Assembly (NCBI RefSeq): GCF_020172685.1
Contig: NZ_CP083986.1
Location: forward strand, 212,456 to 276,455
Reading direction: 5' to 3'
DNA: 64,000 nucleotides
Origin: [Mycobacterium] nativiensis
GTDB taxonomy: Bacteria; Actinomycetota; Actinomycetes; Mycobacteriales; Mycobacteriaceae
Positions 25,760 through 33,777 of this stretch are shown here, piece by piece. Numbering within the stretch: position 1 is the stretch's first letter; each line of letters opens with the position of its first letter. Made by a program: the position numbers and the translations under genes. Below the pieces are notes generated by a model that was not told the origin of the DNA, searched no databases, and saw only the letters and a list, made by a program, of their open reading frames with translations.

Positions 25760-26781
25760 CGGTCGAAGCCCTGGATCCGGTCGTCTTGCGGAAGTACCTC
25801 GCCGCCAACGATGTTCCGGTTCAGGGCGAACTCACCGTCGAACTGATCGCCGGTGGCCGATCCAATCTCACTTTCAAGGTCAGCGACGAAGCGTCGGCGT
25901 GGGTCGTGCGTCGGCCTCCGCTCGGCGGCCTCACTCCGTCGGCTCACGACGTGGGCCGCGAATTCGCCGTCACCGACAAGCTCTACGGCACCGGTGTTCC
26001 GATCGCGCGACCCGTGGCGCTCGACGCCGATGGCACGGTCTGCGGTGCGCCATTGACCGTCACGGAGTTCGTGACCGGTCGGGTCTACCGCCACAAGGAC
26101 GATCTGGACACCCTGTCCGACGCGGAACTGGCGGCCAACGCCTCGGCGCTGGTGCGGGTGCTGGTGGACCTGCATGCGGTCGACTACCGTGCCGTCGGGC
26201 TCGAATCCTTCGGCAGGCCAGCCGGATTCCTGGAACGCCAGGTGCGCTTGTGGGCCCGCCAGTGGGAACTGGTCAAGACGCCCGAGAACGACAACGCGCT
26301 GTCCGGCGATGTCACGAAGCTGGCCGCGGCACTGGCCGACGCCATCCCGCAGACATCGCGGCCCTCGGTGGTGCACGGCGACTTCCGCATCGACAACACC
26401 ATCTGCGATCCAGAGCAGGCCGATGTCATCCGGGCGGTTGTGGACTGGGAGCTTTCCACCCTCGGCGACCCACTCACCGACATCGCCCTGATGTGTGTCT
26501 ACCGGTCACCGGCATTCGACCTGGTGTTCGGCCACCCCGCCGCCTGGACCAGCTCACGCCTGCCGTCGGCGGACGCCCTCGCCGAGGAGTACGCACGGCT
26601 GTCCGGCCGCGACCTGAGCGACTGGAGCTTTTACCTGGCGCTCGCGAACTTCAAAATCGGGGTGATCGCCGAAGGAATCACCCACCGGGCCCAGCACGGT
26701 GCGAAAGACGTGCAGAATGCCGGTGAAGCGGCACAGGCTGCCCCGGAATTCATTGCCGCGGCACGAAAAGCGTTGAAGTAG
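25756..26781 (+). CDS. Phosphotransferase of the APH/choline-kinase fold (ACAD10/11-associated type)
   Basis: A 341-aa kinase-like protein whose GTG start overlaps the fadE stop. The nucleotide loop reads IAGGRSNLTFKV, the catalytic Brenner motif HGDFRIDN is at 207-214 and the metal-binding DWE is at 230-232. Human ACAD10/11 join such a kinase to an acyl-CoA dehydrogenase and act on 4-hydroxyacyl-CoAs by phosphorylation and elimination. By analogy this pair may process a hydroxylated acyl-CoA. That role is an inference from gene pairing; the longer reading upstream in this frame is a shadow of fadE. Confidence 0.85.
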   Translation: MTVEALDPVVLRKYLAANDVPVQGELTVELIAGGRSNLTFKVSDEASAWVVRRPPLGGLTPSAHDVGREFAVTDKLYGTGVPIARPVALDADGTVCGAPLTVTEFVTGRVYRHKDDLDTLSDAELAANASALVRVLVDLHAVDYRAVGLESFGRPAGFLERQVRLWARQWELVKTPENDNALSGDVTKLAAALADAIPQTSRPSVVHGDFRIDNTICDPEQADVIRAVVDWELSTLGDPLTDIALMCVYRSPAFDLVFGHPAAWTSSRLPSADALAEEYARLSGRDLSDWSFYLALANFKIGVIAEGITHRAQHGAKDVQNAGEAAQAAPEFIAAARKALK

Positions 26782-26809
26782 CCGGAGAAAAGTCGAGAAA
26801 GGTGAGTCG

Positions 26810-27571
26810 GTGAGCGTACTGGACAAGTTCCGCATGGACGGAAAGGTCGCCGTGGTGACCGGGGCGTCCTCGGGCCTCGGCGTGTATTTCGCCCGGGCCT
26901 TCGCCGAGGCCGGCGCGGACGTCGTGCTGGCAGCGCGGCGAGTGGAGAAGCTCGAGCAGGCGGCCGAACTCGTCACCGCTGCCGGACGCGCAGCCCTGTC
27001 GGTGGCGACCGATGTCGCCGACCCCGCGGCCGCATCCGCGATGGTGGAGGCCGCGATGGAGCGATTCGGTCGGGTCGATGTGTTGATCAACAACGCCGGC
27101 ATCGGAACGGCGCACCCGGCGACCCGGGAAACCCCGGAGCAGTTCCGGGAGGTGATCGACATCAACCTCAACGGGGCCTACTGGGCAGCGCAGGCCTGCG
27201 GACGGGTGATGGAGCCGGGTTCGTCGATCGTCAACATCTCCAGTGTCCTGGGCCTGACCACGGCCGGGTTGCCGCAGGCGGCGTACGCCGCCAGCAAGGC
27301 CGGGCTCATCGGTCTGACCCGGGACTTGGCTGCGCAGTGGGGGAGCCGAAAGGGTATTCGGGTCAACGCGATCGCGCCCGGCTTCTTCGCCTCGGAGATG
27401 ACCGATCAGTACCGCCCCGGCTACCTGGACAGCGTCGCTCACCGGATCGTGCTGGGCCGAATGGGAGACCCCGAAGATCTGGCGGCCTCGGTGCTGTGGC
27501 TTGCCTCGGATGCCGGTGGCTACGTCACCGGTCAGACCATCGCGGTCGACGGCGGCTTCACGATCAACTAA
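26810..27571 (+). CDS. Short-chain dehydrogenase/reductase
   Basis: A 253-aa classical SDR. The NAD(P)-binding TGASSGLG is at 17-24, NNAG at 94-97, and the catalytic set Ser144/145, Tyr159 and Lys163 is intact (YAASK). The end, GGYVTGQTIAVDGGFTIN, is also typical. It probably oxidises a hydroxyacyl-CoA or a steroid-like alcohol, but the substrate is unknown. The GTG at 26810 has an AAAGGTGAG site. It lies 28 bp after the kinase gene and belongs to the same operon; its stop overlaps the convergent gene at 27568. Confidence 0.88.
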   Translation: MSVLDKFRMDGKVAVVTGASSGLGVYFARAFAEAGADVVLAARRVEKLEQAAELVTAAGRAALSVATDVADPAAASAMVEAAMERFGRVDVLINNAGIGTAHPATRETPEQFREVIDINLNGAYWAAQACGRVMEPGSSIVNISSVLGLTTAGLPQAAYAASKAGLIGLTRDLAAQWGSRKGIRVNAIAPGFFASEMTDQYRPGYLDSVAHRIVLGRMGDPEDLAASVLWLASDAGGYVTGQTIAVDGGFTIN

Positions 27572-27909
27572 CCGGCCGTGTCGGAAAACCGGATGGGGTC
27601 CTCCGGCCGGCCGTAGTGGGCGTACCGTGCTTCCTCTTTCGTCTCATCGTCATATCCGCTGAACTGCACCGAGAGTTCTTCGGCGAACAGCAACAGCTGC
27701 GGGGATTTGAGGATCTGCGGGTCGTCGATGTCGAAGACTCGCGGCGGCGCGTCATCGAGCGACCGCTGCAGGCGGGCCAGCAGGGCCTCCTGGCCCGGCC
27801 GCACGGGTTGCAGGGCAGCGCTCACGCAGGCCGGCTCCACCCTGGCGAGCTCCGGTCCTTCCTGGCGAGTCTCGTTGTTGAAGTCCCGGACAACCAAGTA
27901 GAAGGTCAC
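27568..27909 (-). CDS. Unrecognised 113-aa protein
   Basis: This short protein, starting at the GTG at 27909, begins VTFYLVVRDFNNETRQEGPE. It has a charged helical centre and ends with a GYDDETKEEARYAHYGRPED tail. I do not recognise a family. It lacks signal peptide and membrane segments. It is convergent with the SDR (4-bp overlap) and divergent from the PucR-type regulator, 43 bp away. Upstream extension in the same frame would run under the regulator's promoter and is rejected. The amino-acid mix looks like a real globular protein. Confidence 0.6.
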   Translation of the reverse strand: MTFYLVVRDFNNETRQEGPELARVEPACVSAALQPVRPGQEALLARLQRSLDDAPPRVFDIDDPQILKSPQLLLFAEELSVQFSGYDDETKEEARYAHYGRPEDPIRFSDTAG

Positions 27910-27939
27910 GATGGCGAGGGTACTGTGGCGGATCCGCGA

Positions 27940-27945
27940 TAGCCT
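27940..27945 (+). promoter_or_regulatory. -10 box of the leaderless PucR-type regulator gene
   Basis: TAGCCT (TANNNT) is followed by six bases and then the ATG at 27952, so the A of the start codon is the likely +1. No ribosome site is present. Confidence 0.55.
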
Positions 27946-27951
27946 CGGCTG

Positions 27952-29037
27952 ATGGATCCCGAGCCGATCCGGCTGTCCCAGCTGGATTCCGGCGCCACTG
28001 CGGTGCTGCGGGTCGTCGCGCATTTCGACGCACTGGTCGAGTCGAGCGCCGATGCCGAGACAATCATCCGGTCGGCCGAGTCGGTCGCGCAGTGCCCGCT
28101 GTCCGTGCAGTGGGTCTCGGCGACCGAGCCCGAGGTCCGGCTGGAACGCGCGGGCAGCCCGCGCCATCCGCTCGACGAGGTACTACTGGACCGGGTGCGC
28201 CACGCGCTGCGAATGGTTGCGTCGCGGGCAGGAGCAACCGTCCGGTTGGGTGACCCCGCGTTGTTGGAACTGGTGTTGTCCGACAACGAATTACCCGCGG
28301 AGCGGGCACGCGCGATCCGGCTGTTGGGTCTCGATGAGTCTCGCGAGGTCCGGGTGTTGGCGGTGTCGGCGGAATCACCCGCCGAGGCGCTGCGCGTCGT
28401 CGTGCGCGAACTGGGCGACCAACCGGTCCGCTCGGTCACGATCGGCGCGGACACCGCGCTGCTGTGTTACAGCTCCGAGAACGCCCGGACGTTGTCGGAC
28501 CGGCTGGATGCGGCGATCATCGCGGCCTTTCCGCCACCGCTGCCGGCGCAGGTGGGCCGCGGGCCGTGGGTCGGGATCGGCGCCAAGACCACCGTGTTCG
28601 GGGCGGCGACGTCCTGGCAGCAGGCGCAGCGGGGACTGCGGTTCGCTTCGTCCACCCACTACGGACGCCGGGCGGTCGCCTACGAACGGCTGAGTGTTCT
28701 GGAACTGCTCGCCGACCTGCCGTCCGAGCAGGTGCTGCGGCACCACGATGTGGCGAGGATCAACGCGCTCGCGGCAACACCGGCCGGCGCGCACGACGTC
28801 GACACCACCGAGGCGTTCTGTGTGCTCGGCTCGCTGCGCCGCACCGCCACCCAGCTGCACCTGCACCACAGCACGGTGGCGGCGCGCATCGCCCACGTTG
28901 AGGCGGCGATGGGCTGGGATCTGGCCGACCCGGTCGATCGGTTCACGGCCACCCTCGTGCTCTTCGTGCGGCGCATCGCGCTGTCCTCGGCCGAGCTCAC
29001 CGACGGAAAACCGACAATCGTCGGGCAAAATCCATGA
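27952..29037 (+). CDS. PucR-type (CdaR-like) transcriptional regulator
   Basis: A 361-aa cytoplasmic regulator. The C-terminus, about 285-345, is the PucR helix-turn-helix (TEAFCVLGSLRRTATQLHLHHSTVAARIAHVE...LGW-like, here MGWDL). A GGDEF-related central domain around 150-260 (VTIGADTALLCYS, GPWVGIGAK) precedes it. Such proteins often activate nearby catabolic genes in response to a pathway intermediate. It sits between the fadE-kinase-SDR part and the fadD-kshA part of the cluster, and is a good candidate for its local activator. Confidence 0.82.
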   Translation: MDPEPIRLSQLDSGATAVLRVVAHFDALVESSADAETIIRSAESVAQCPLSVQWVSATEPEVRLERAGSPRHPLDEVLLDRVRHALRMVASRAGATVRLGDPALLELVLSDNELPAERARAIRLLGLDESREVRVLAVSAESPAEALRVVVRELGDQPVRSVTIGADTALLCYSSENARTLSDRLDAAIIAAFPPPLPAQVGRGPWVGIGAKTTVFGAATSWQQAQRGLRFASSTHYGRRAVAYERLSVLELLADLPSEQVLRHHDVARINALAATPAGAHDVDTTEAFCVLGSLRRTATQLHLHHSTVAARIAHVEAAMGWDLADPVDRFTATLVLFVRRIALSSAELTDGKPTIVGQNP

Positions 29038-29116
29038 TCCATCAGACATATGGCGGATGACCTGCATCGGCGATTGCAATGATGATGATCACCACCTGAA
29101 AGAAGGAGTGAGCAGC

Positions 29117-29680
29117 GTGGCCATCATCGACCCCAGCCGGACCTGGGCCCCCTTGGAGCAGCGGTTGGCCGAGACCACCGATGAGCGGCACCGGACGGCG
29201 CTCGAAGTGGTGATCGAGCACATGAAGGGCGAGGCTGCGCCGGACCTCGGCCGGGTGATGGGGACGCTGAGTCCCGAGCCGGACTACCACTTCTGGATGG
29301 GCGGTCAGGATGTCGGTCCCAAGACCACCGAGGGAGTGCACACCTACTACACGAACTTCATGGCCACCCGCACCAACGTGTTGGAGTTCGCCATCGACCG
29401 GCTGGTCGTCGACGACGACTGCGTGGTGACCGAGGGCGACATGAAGCAGCTGTACCCGGGCTCGTTGGTGACCGCCATTCTCGGGGTGGAAGTCGAGGAT
29501 CCCGCCGCCGACTACTTGGTGGTGTACCGGCAGGTGCTGCTGTGGCCGATCGATGCCAGCGGCAAGATCATCGGCGAGGACTCCTACTTCGCCGGCGTGC
29601 GCAGCGTGACCCCGGTGGCCCGCGAGGACCTCCCGCAGCAGTACATCGATCTCGTCCACGCGCCGGTTGCGAATGCGTAA
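29117..29680 (+). CDS. SnoaL-like/NTF2-fold protein
   Basis: A 187-aa protein with a cone-shaped NTF2/SnoaL-type fold suggested by EQRLAETTDERHRTALEVVIEHMKGE, the FWMGGQD-x-GPKTTEGVHTYYTNFM centre and the LVVYRQVLLWPIDASGKIIGED strand. The GTG at 29117 has an AAGGAG site eight bases upstream; longer readings in the frame are shadows of the regulator gene. It overlaps the acyl-CoA synthetase start by 8 bp. Relatives include isomerases, dehydratases and hydrolases of polyketide or steroid pathways; the reaction here is unknown. Confidence 0.75.
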   Translation: MAIIDPSRTWAPLEQRLAETTDERHRTALEVVIEHMKGEAAPDLGRVMGTLSPEPDYHFWMGGQDVGPKTTEGVHTYYTNFMATRTNVLEFAIDRLVVDDDCVVTEGDMKQLYPGSLVTAILGVEVEDPAADYLVVYRQVLLWPIDASGKIIGEDSYFAGVRSVTPVAREDLPQQYIDLVHAPVANA

Positions 29681-31334
29681 CGACATCGCGAGCATGCTGC
29701 TCGAGCGCCTCGGCGACCAGCATCCGGGACTGCGTACCCGACAACGGGACTGGACCTGGGACGAGGTGGTTCGGGAATCGGCCGCGCGCGCCGCGCTGGC
29801 GTCGGCGCTGCGCCGGGACGGGCCGTTTCACGTCGGTGTGCTGCTCGACAACGTTCCGGACTTCGTGTTCTGGCTCGGCGCCGGCGCGCTGGCGGGCGGG
29901 GTCATCGTAGGGATCAACCCCACCCGCGGTGATGCCGAAATGGCCGCGGAGATCCGCCACGCGGACTGCCAGCTGATCATCACCGACACCGCCGGATCGG
30001 ACCGGCTGCGCGGCCTGGACCACGGACTGGACGCCGGGCGCATCCTGGTGATCGACGAGCCCGGCTACGCCGCCCTGGTCGAGCAGCACCGGACCGAGCC
30101 GGCCGCCGCCGCGGGCGTGGGTCCGGCATCGCTGCTGCTGCTGCTGTTCACCTCCGGTACCACCGGTGCCTCCAAGGCGGTCAAGTGCAGCCAGGGGCGG
30201 CTGGTCCGGATCGCCGATATGGCCACCACCAAATTCGGTCATGTGCGCTCCGACGTCGACTACTGCTGCATGCCGCTGTTTCACGGCAACGCGATCATGG
30301 CGCTGTGGGCGCCCGCGCTGGCCAACGGCGCCACGATCTGCCTGACACCGAAGTTCTCCGCGTCGCAGTTCCTGCCCGACGTGCGCTACTTCGGCGCGAC
30401 GTTCTTCACCTACGTGGGCAAGGCGCTGGGCTACCTGATGGCCACCGCCGAGCAGCCTGACGACGCCGATAACGCCCTGGTCCGCGGCTTCGGCACCGAG
30501 GCGTCGCCGCAGGATCAGGCGGAGTTCCTGCGCCGGTTCGGCGCCGTGCTGCACGAGGGATACGGCTCCAGCGAAGGCGGCAACGCCGCGCTACCCGACC
30601 CGGCGGCGCCGCCTGGCGCACTGGGCCGTCCGGCACACCCGGGCATCGCCATCGTCGACCCGCAGACCCGTGCCGAATGCGCCACGGCGATCCTCGACGA
30701 GCACGGTCGGGTGGTCAACGCCGACGACGCGGTCGGCGAGATCGTCGACAAGACCGGGGCCCGCGACTTCGAGGGCTACTACAAGAACGACGCCGCGGAT
30801 TCGGAAAAGATCCGCGACGGCTGGTACTGGACCGGTGATCTCGGTTACCGCGACGAGGCCGGCTTCCTGTACTTCGCCGGCCGCCGCGGCGACTGGATCC
30901 GGGTAGACGGCGAGAACACCTCCGCGCTGACCATCGAACGGGTGTTGCGCCGGTATCCCGGGGTGATCAGCGCCGGGGTTTACGCGGTGCCCGATCCCCG
31001 CTCCGGTGACCAGGTGATGGGCGCCATCGAGGTCGCCGACCCCGCCGGCTTCGACGTGGCGGCCTTCGCCGAGTACCTGGCCGCCCAGCCTGACCTGGGC
31101 CGCAAGGGCTTCCCGCGATTTCTGCGGACCTCGGCCGGCCTGCCGGTCACCGGCTCGAACAAGGTGCTCAAACGCGAACTGCAGGCTGGGCGCTGGCACA
31201 CCGACGAACCGGTATACCGCTGGGTCGGGCGGGGTACTCCCGAGTACACCCGCATGACCGACGACGACAAGCGTTCACTGGACGCCGAATTCACGTCCTA
31301 CGGCCGGCAAAGCTACCTGCGAGGCGAAGGGTAG
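29673..31334 (+). CDS. Acyl-CoA synthetase (FadD, AMP-forming; FadD17-like)
   Basis: A 553-aa ANL-superfamily ligase. The ATP loop FTSGTTGASKAVK is at about residue 155, YGSSEGG near 290, and YWTGDLGYRDEAG near 385. The C-terminal catalytic lysine region GSNKVLKREL is also present. It should activate a carboxylate to its CoA thioester. The overall form resembles FadD17-type enzymes linked to steroid side-chain degradation, but the family is broad. A TTG at 29667 is an alternative start. It overlaps the SnoaL-like gene by 8 bp and precedes the Rieske oxygenase by 5 bp. Confidence 0.87.
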   Translation: MRNDIASMLLERLGDQHPGLRTRQRDWTWDEVVRESAARAALASALRRDGPFHVGVLLDNVPDFVFWLGAGALAGGVIVGINPTRGDAEMAAEIRHADCQLIITDTAGSDRLRGLDHGLDAGRILVIDEPGYAALVEQHRTEPAAAAGVGPASLLLLLFTSGTTGASKAVKCSQGRLVRIADMATTKFGHVRSDVDYCCMPLFHGNAIMALWAPALANGATICLTPKFSASQFLPDVRYFGATFFTYVGKALGYLMATAEQPDDADNALVRGFGTEASPQDQAEFLRRFGAVLHEGYGSSEGGNAALPDPAAPPGALGRPAHPGIAIVDPQTRAECATAILDEHGRVVNADDAVGEIVDKTGARDFEGYYKNDAADSEKIRDGWYWTGDLGYRDEAGFLYFAGRRGDWIRVDGENTSALTIERVLRRYPGVISAGVYAVPDPRSGDQVMGAIEVADPAGFDVAAFAEYLAAQPDLGRKGFPRFLRTSAGLPVTGSNKVLKRELQAGRWHTDEPVYRWVGRGTPEYTRMTDDDKRSLDAEFTSYGRQSYLRGEG

Positions 31335-31339
31335 AGAAG

Positions 31340-32473
31340 ATGAGCGACTGCGCGATCCGCGAGTTGGACCACGGCACGCCGAAGACCCGGTATGCCCGGG
31401 GATGGCACTGCCTGGGGCTGGCCGATACCTTCCGGGACGGTAAACCGCACGGCATCAACGCCTTTGGCGCCCGGATCGTGGTATTCGCCGACTCCAGCGG
31501 CGACGTGCACGTGCTGGACGGCTACTGCCGGCACATGGGCGCCGACCTGTCTCGGGGCACGGTCAAGGGCGACACCCTGGCCTGTCCGTTCCACGACTGG
31601 CGTTGGCAGGGCTCGACCGGCCGGTGTGCCACGGTCCCCTACGCCAAACGGGCACCGCGGACGGCGCGCACCCGACGCTGGCCCACCTGCGAGGTCAACG
31701 GCCAACTGCTGGTGTGGCACGACCCGGAGGGCTCTACGCCACCCGCGGAACTGACCCCGCCTCAGATCGAAGGAATGGATGCCGGCAGATGGTCGCCGTG
31801 GCAATGGGATTCGGTTCTGATCGAAGGCGCCAACTGCCGAGAGATCATCGACAACGTCGTTGACATGGCGCACTTCTTCTACATCCACCACTCGTATCCG
31901 ACCTACTTCAAGAACGTCATCGAAGGCACCTGCGCCAGCCAGTACATGGAGAGCAAGGTCCGGCCGGACTCCCCGGGTGCCGACAAACTGTGGGAGGGCA
32001 CCTACCTGCGCTCCGAGGCGACCTACTTCGGGCCGGCCTACATGATCAACTGGTTGCACAACGACCTCGCGCCGGACTTCACCGCCGAGATCGCGCTGAT
32101 CAACTGCCACTACCCGGTCACGCAGGACTCCTTCATGCTGCAGTGGGGCGTGGCCGTTCAACAGATGCCGAACCTGCCACCGGAGAAGGCCACCAAACTC
32201 GCCGCGGCGATGAGCCGTTCGTTCGGTGCGGGCTTCCTCGAGGACGTCGAGATCTGGAAGTACAAGGCGCCCGTCGAGAACCCGTTGCTCACCGAGGAGG
32301 ACGGCCCGGTGTACCAGCTGCGCCGGTGGTACGAGCAGTTCTACGTCGACGCCGCCGCCGTCACCCCCGACATGACCGACCGGTTCGAGGTGGAGGTCGA
32401 CACCACCCATGCGTTCGGCCACTGGGAGTCCGAAGTCGCGGCGAACCTGGCCGCCGGCATCACCGTGCCCTGA
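31340..32473 (+). CDS. KshA-like Rieske non-heme iron oxygenase
   Basis: A 377-aa oxygenase closely resembling 3-ketosteroid 9-alpha-hydroxylase KshA. The Rieske ligands are Cys63, His65, Cys82 and His85. The mononuclear iron ligands are His178, His183 and Asp301, spaced as in M. tuberculosis KshA. The ends TRYARGWHCLG and VYQLRRWYEQFYVD are near-identical to KshA. With a reductase (KshB, not in the window) it would hydroxylate a steroid ring or a steroid-CoA. The neighbourhood (FadE, FadD, SDR) suggests a steroid or bile-acid-like substrate. It ends directly against the convergent polymerase gene. Confidence 0.9.
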   Translation: MSDCAIRELDHGTPKTRYARGWHCLGLADTFRDGKPHGINAFGARIVVFADSSGDVHVLDGYCRHMGADLSRGTVKGDTLACPFHDWRWQGSTGRCATVPYAKRAPRTARTRRWPTCEVNGQLLVWHDPEGSTPPAELTPPQIEGMDAGRWSPWQWDSVLIEGANCREIIDNVVDMAHFFYIHHSYPTYFKNVIEGTCASQYMESKVRPDSPGADKLWEGTYLRSEATYFGPAYMINWLHNDLAPDFTAEIALINCHYPVTQDSFMLQWGVAVQQMPNLPPEKATKLAAAMSRSFGAGFLEDVEIWKYKAPVENPLLTEEDGPVYQLRRWYEQFYVDAAAVTPDMTDRFEVEVDTTHAFGHWESEVAANLAAGITVP

Positions 32474-33718
32474 TCAAGGGCTGGTCCGCTTCCCCCAGGG
32501 GCTGTAGTCGGCGATCAACTCTTCCTGTGGTGGGCGCTGCGCCGCCGGGACGTGCTGCAGGTTGATCCGGACCCGGTACCAGATCGAACTCGGACCGCGC
32601 ATGCCGTCGAGCAGCACATCCTCCGGCGCCAGCTGTTTGGCCGCGCCGGAGTGCAGTTCCCGCCAGACGTCCAGGGCGGCCATCGCCTCGTCGCGGGTCT
32701 TGGTGCGAGCGATCTCGATCAACGGCAGCGGTGAGGCCCGCCGGCCGTCGACGCTTTTGCGCGCACCGCGCGGCGCCTTCTCCGCCGGGCCCTGCGCTTC
32801 GGCCAGTTCCAGCAACGACTCCAACCCGCTGATGGACTCGCTCATGGCTTCCCACGGGTCGCCGATCCGCGCGAACCGGTCCGGCACCGTATCGATGGTG
32901 AACGCCGCCGGGTCGGCGTCGGGGACCTCGTCCCAGGACAGCGGAGTGGACACCCGGGCATCGCCGGTGGCACGCACCGAGTAGGCCGAGGCGACGGTGC
33001 GGTCCTTGGCGTTCTGGTTGAAGTCGACGAACACCCGTGCGCCCCGTTCCTCTTTCCACCACCGGCTGGTGGCCGCCTCCGGCACGCGCCGCTCGATCTC
33101 GCGGGCCACCGCCTGCGCCGCCAGCCGAACCTGGCCGAACTGCCACCGCGGTGCGATCCGCGCGTAGATGTGCATGCCCCGCGAGCCGGACGTCTTGGGC
33201 CAGGCGGTCAGCCCGTGATCGGCCAGTACTTCGCGGGCAACCAGTGTCACCTCGACGATCTGTGGCCAGCCGACGCCGGGCATCGGATCGAGGTCGATCC
33301 GTAGCTCATCGGGGTGGTCCAAGTCGCCGGCGAGCACCGGATGCGGGTTGAGATCCACACAACCCAGGTTGATCACCCAGGCCAGCCCGGCTGCATCATG
33401 GACAACCACCTCTTGCGCCGACCGGCCCGAGGCATAGTGCAGCTCGGCGACCGACACCCAGTCCGGGCGTTTGGCTGGGGCCCGCTTCTGGAAGATCGCT
33501 TCGGCGTCGATGCCGTCGACGAAGCGCTTGAGGATCATCGGCCGCCCAGCCACGCCACGCAACGCGCCGTCGGCCACCGCCAGGTAGTAGCGAATCAGGT
33601 CGAGTTTGCTGCGCGCCGCGGCGCCGTCGCGGCTGGCGAACACCACCTTGTCCGGGTGGGTGATCACCACCCGCTCTCCCGCCACCTCCAGCGACAACCC
33701 GCCGGCCATGACCGCCAT
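32474..33718 (-). CDS. Stand-alone LigD-type polymerase/primase (Rv0269c type)
   Basis: A 414-aa archaeo-eukaryotic primase-family polymerase, comparable to the polymerase domain of LigD but with no ligase or nuclease domain. Visible motifs are VVFASRDGAAARSKLDLIRYY near the start, the metal-binding ELRIDLDPMPG (D-x-D), KTSGSRGMHIYARI and VFVDFNQNAKDRTVASAYSVR. It can extend or prime DNA with ribonucleotides in repair. The ATG at 33718 is preferred over reading from 33763, which would enter the fadD2 promoter. In M. tuberculosis Rv0269c is likewise next to fadD2. Confidence 0.87.
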   Translation of the reverse strand: MAVMAGGLSLEVAGERVVITHPDKVVFASRDGAAARSKLDLIRYYLAVADGALRGVAGRPMILKRFVDGIDAEAIFQKRAPAKRPDWVSVAELHYASGRSAQEVVVHDAAGLAWVINLGCVDLNPHPVLAGDLDHPDELRIDLDPMPGVGWPQIVEVTLVAREVLADHGLTAWPKTSGSRGMHIYARIAPRWQFGQVRLAAQAVAREIERRVPEAATSRWWKEERGARVFVDFNQNAKDRTVASAYSVRATGDARVSTPLSWDEVPDADPAAFTIDTVPDRFARIGDPWEAMSESISGLESLLELAEAQGPAEKAPRGARKSVDGRRASPLPLIEIARTKTRDEAMAALDVWRELHSGAAKQLAPEDVLLDGMRGPSSIWYRVRINLQHVPAAQRPPQEELIADYSPWGKRTSP

Positions 33719-33764
33719 GCTAACCAGAGGTCGAATCCGCTGTCCGGCGGCGATCTGCGTCACT

Positions 33765-33770
33765 TAAGGT
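33765..33770 (+). promoter_or_regulatory. -10 box of the leaderless fadD2 promoter
   Basis: TAAGGT (TANNNT) is followed by seven bases (TAGGGCC) and the ATG at 33778. The layout indicates a leaderless transcript. Confidence 0.55.
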
Positions 33771-33777
33771 TAGGGCC

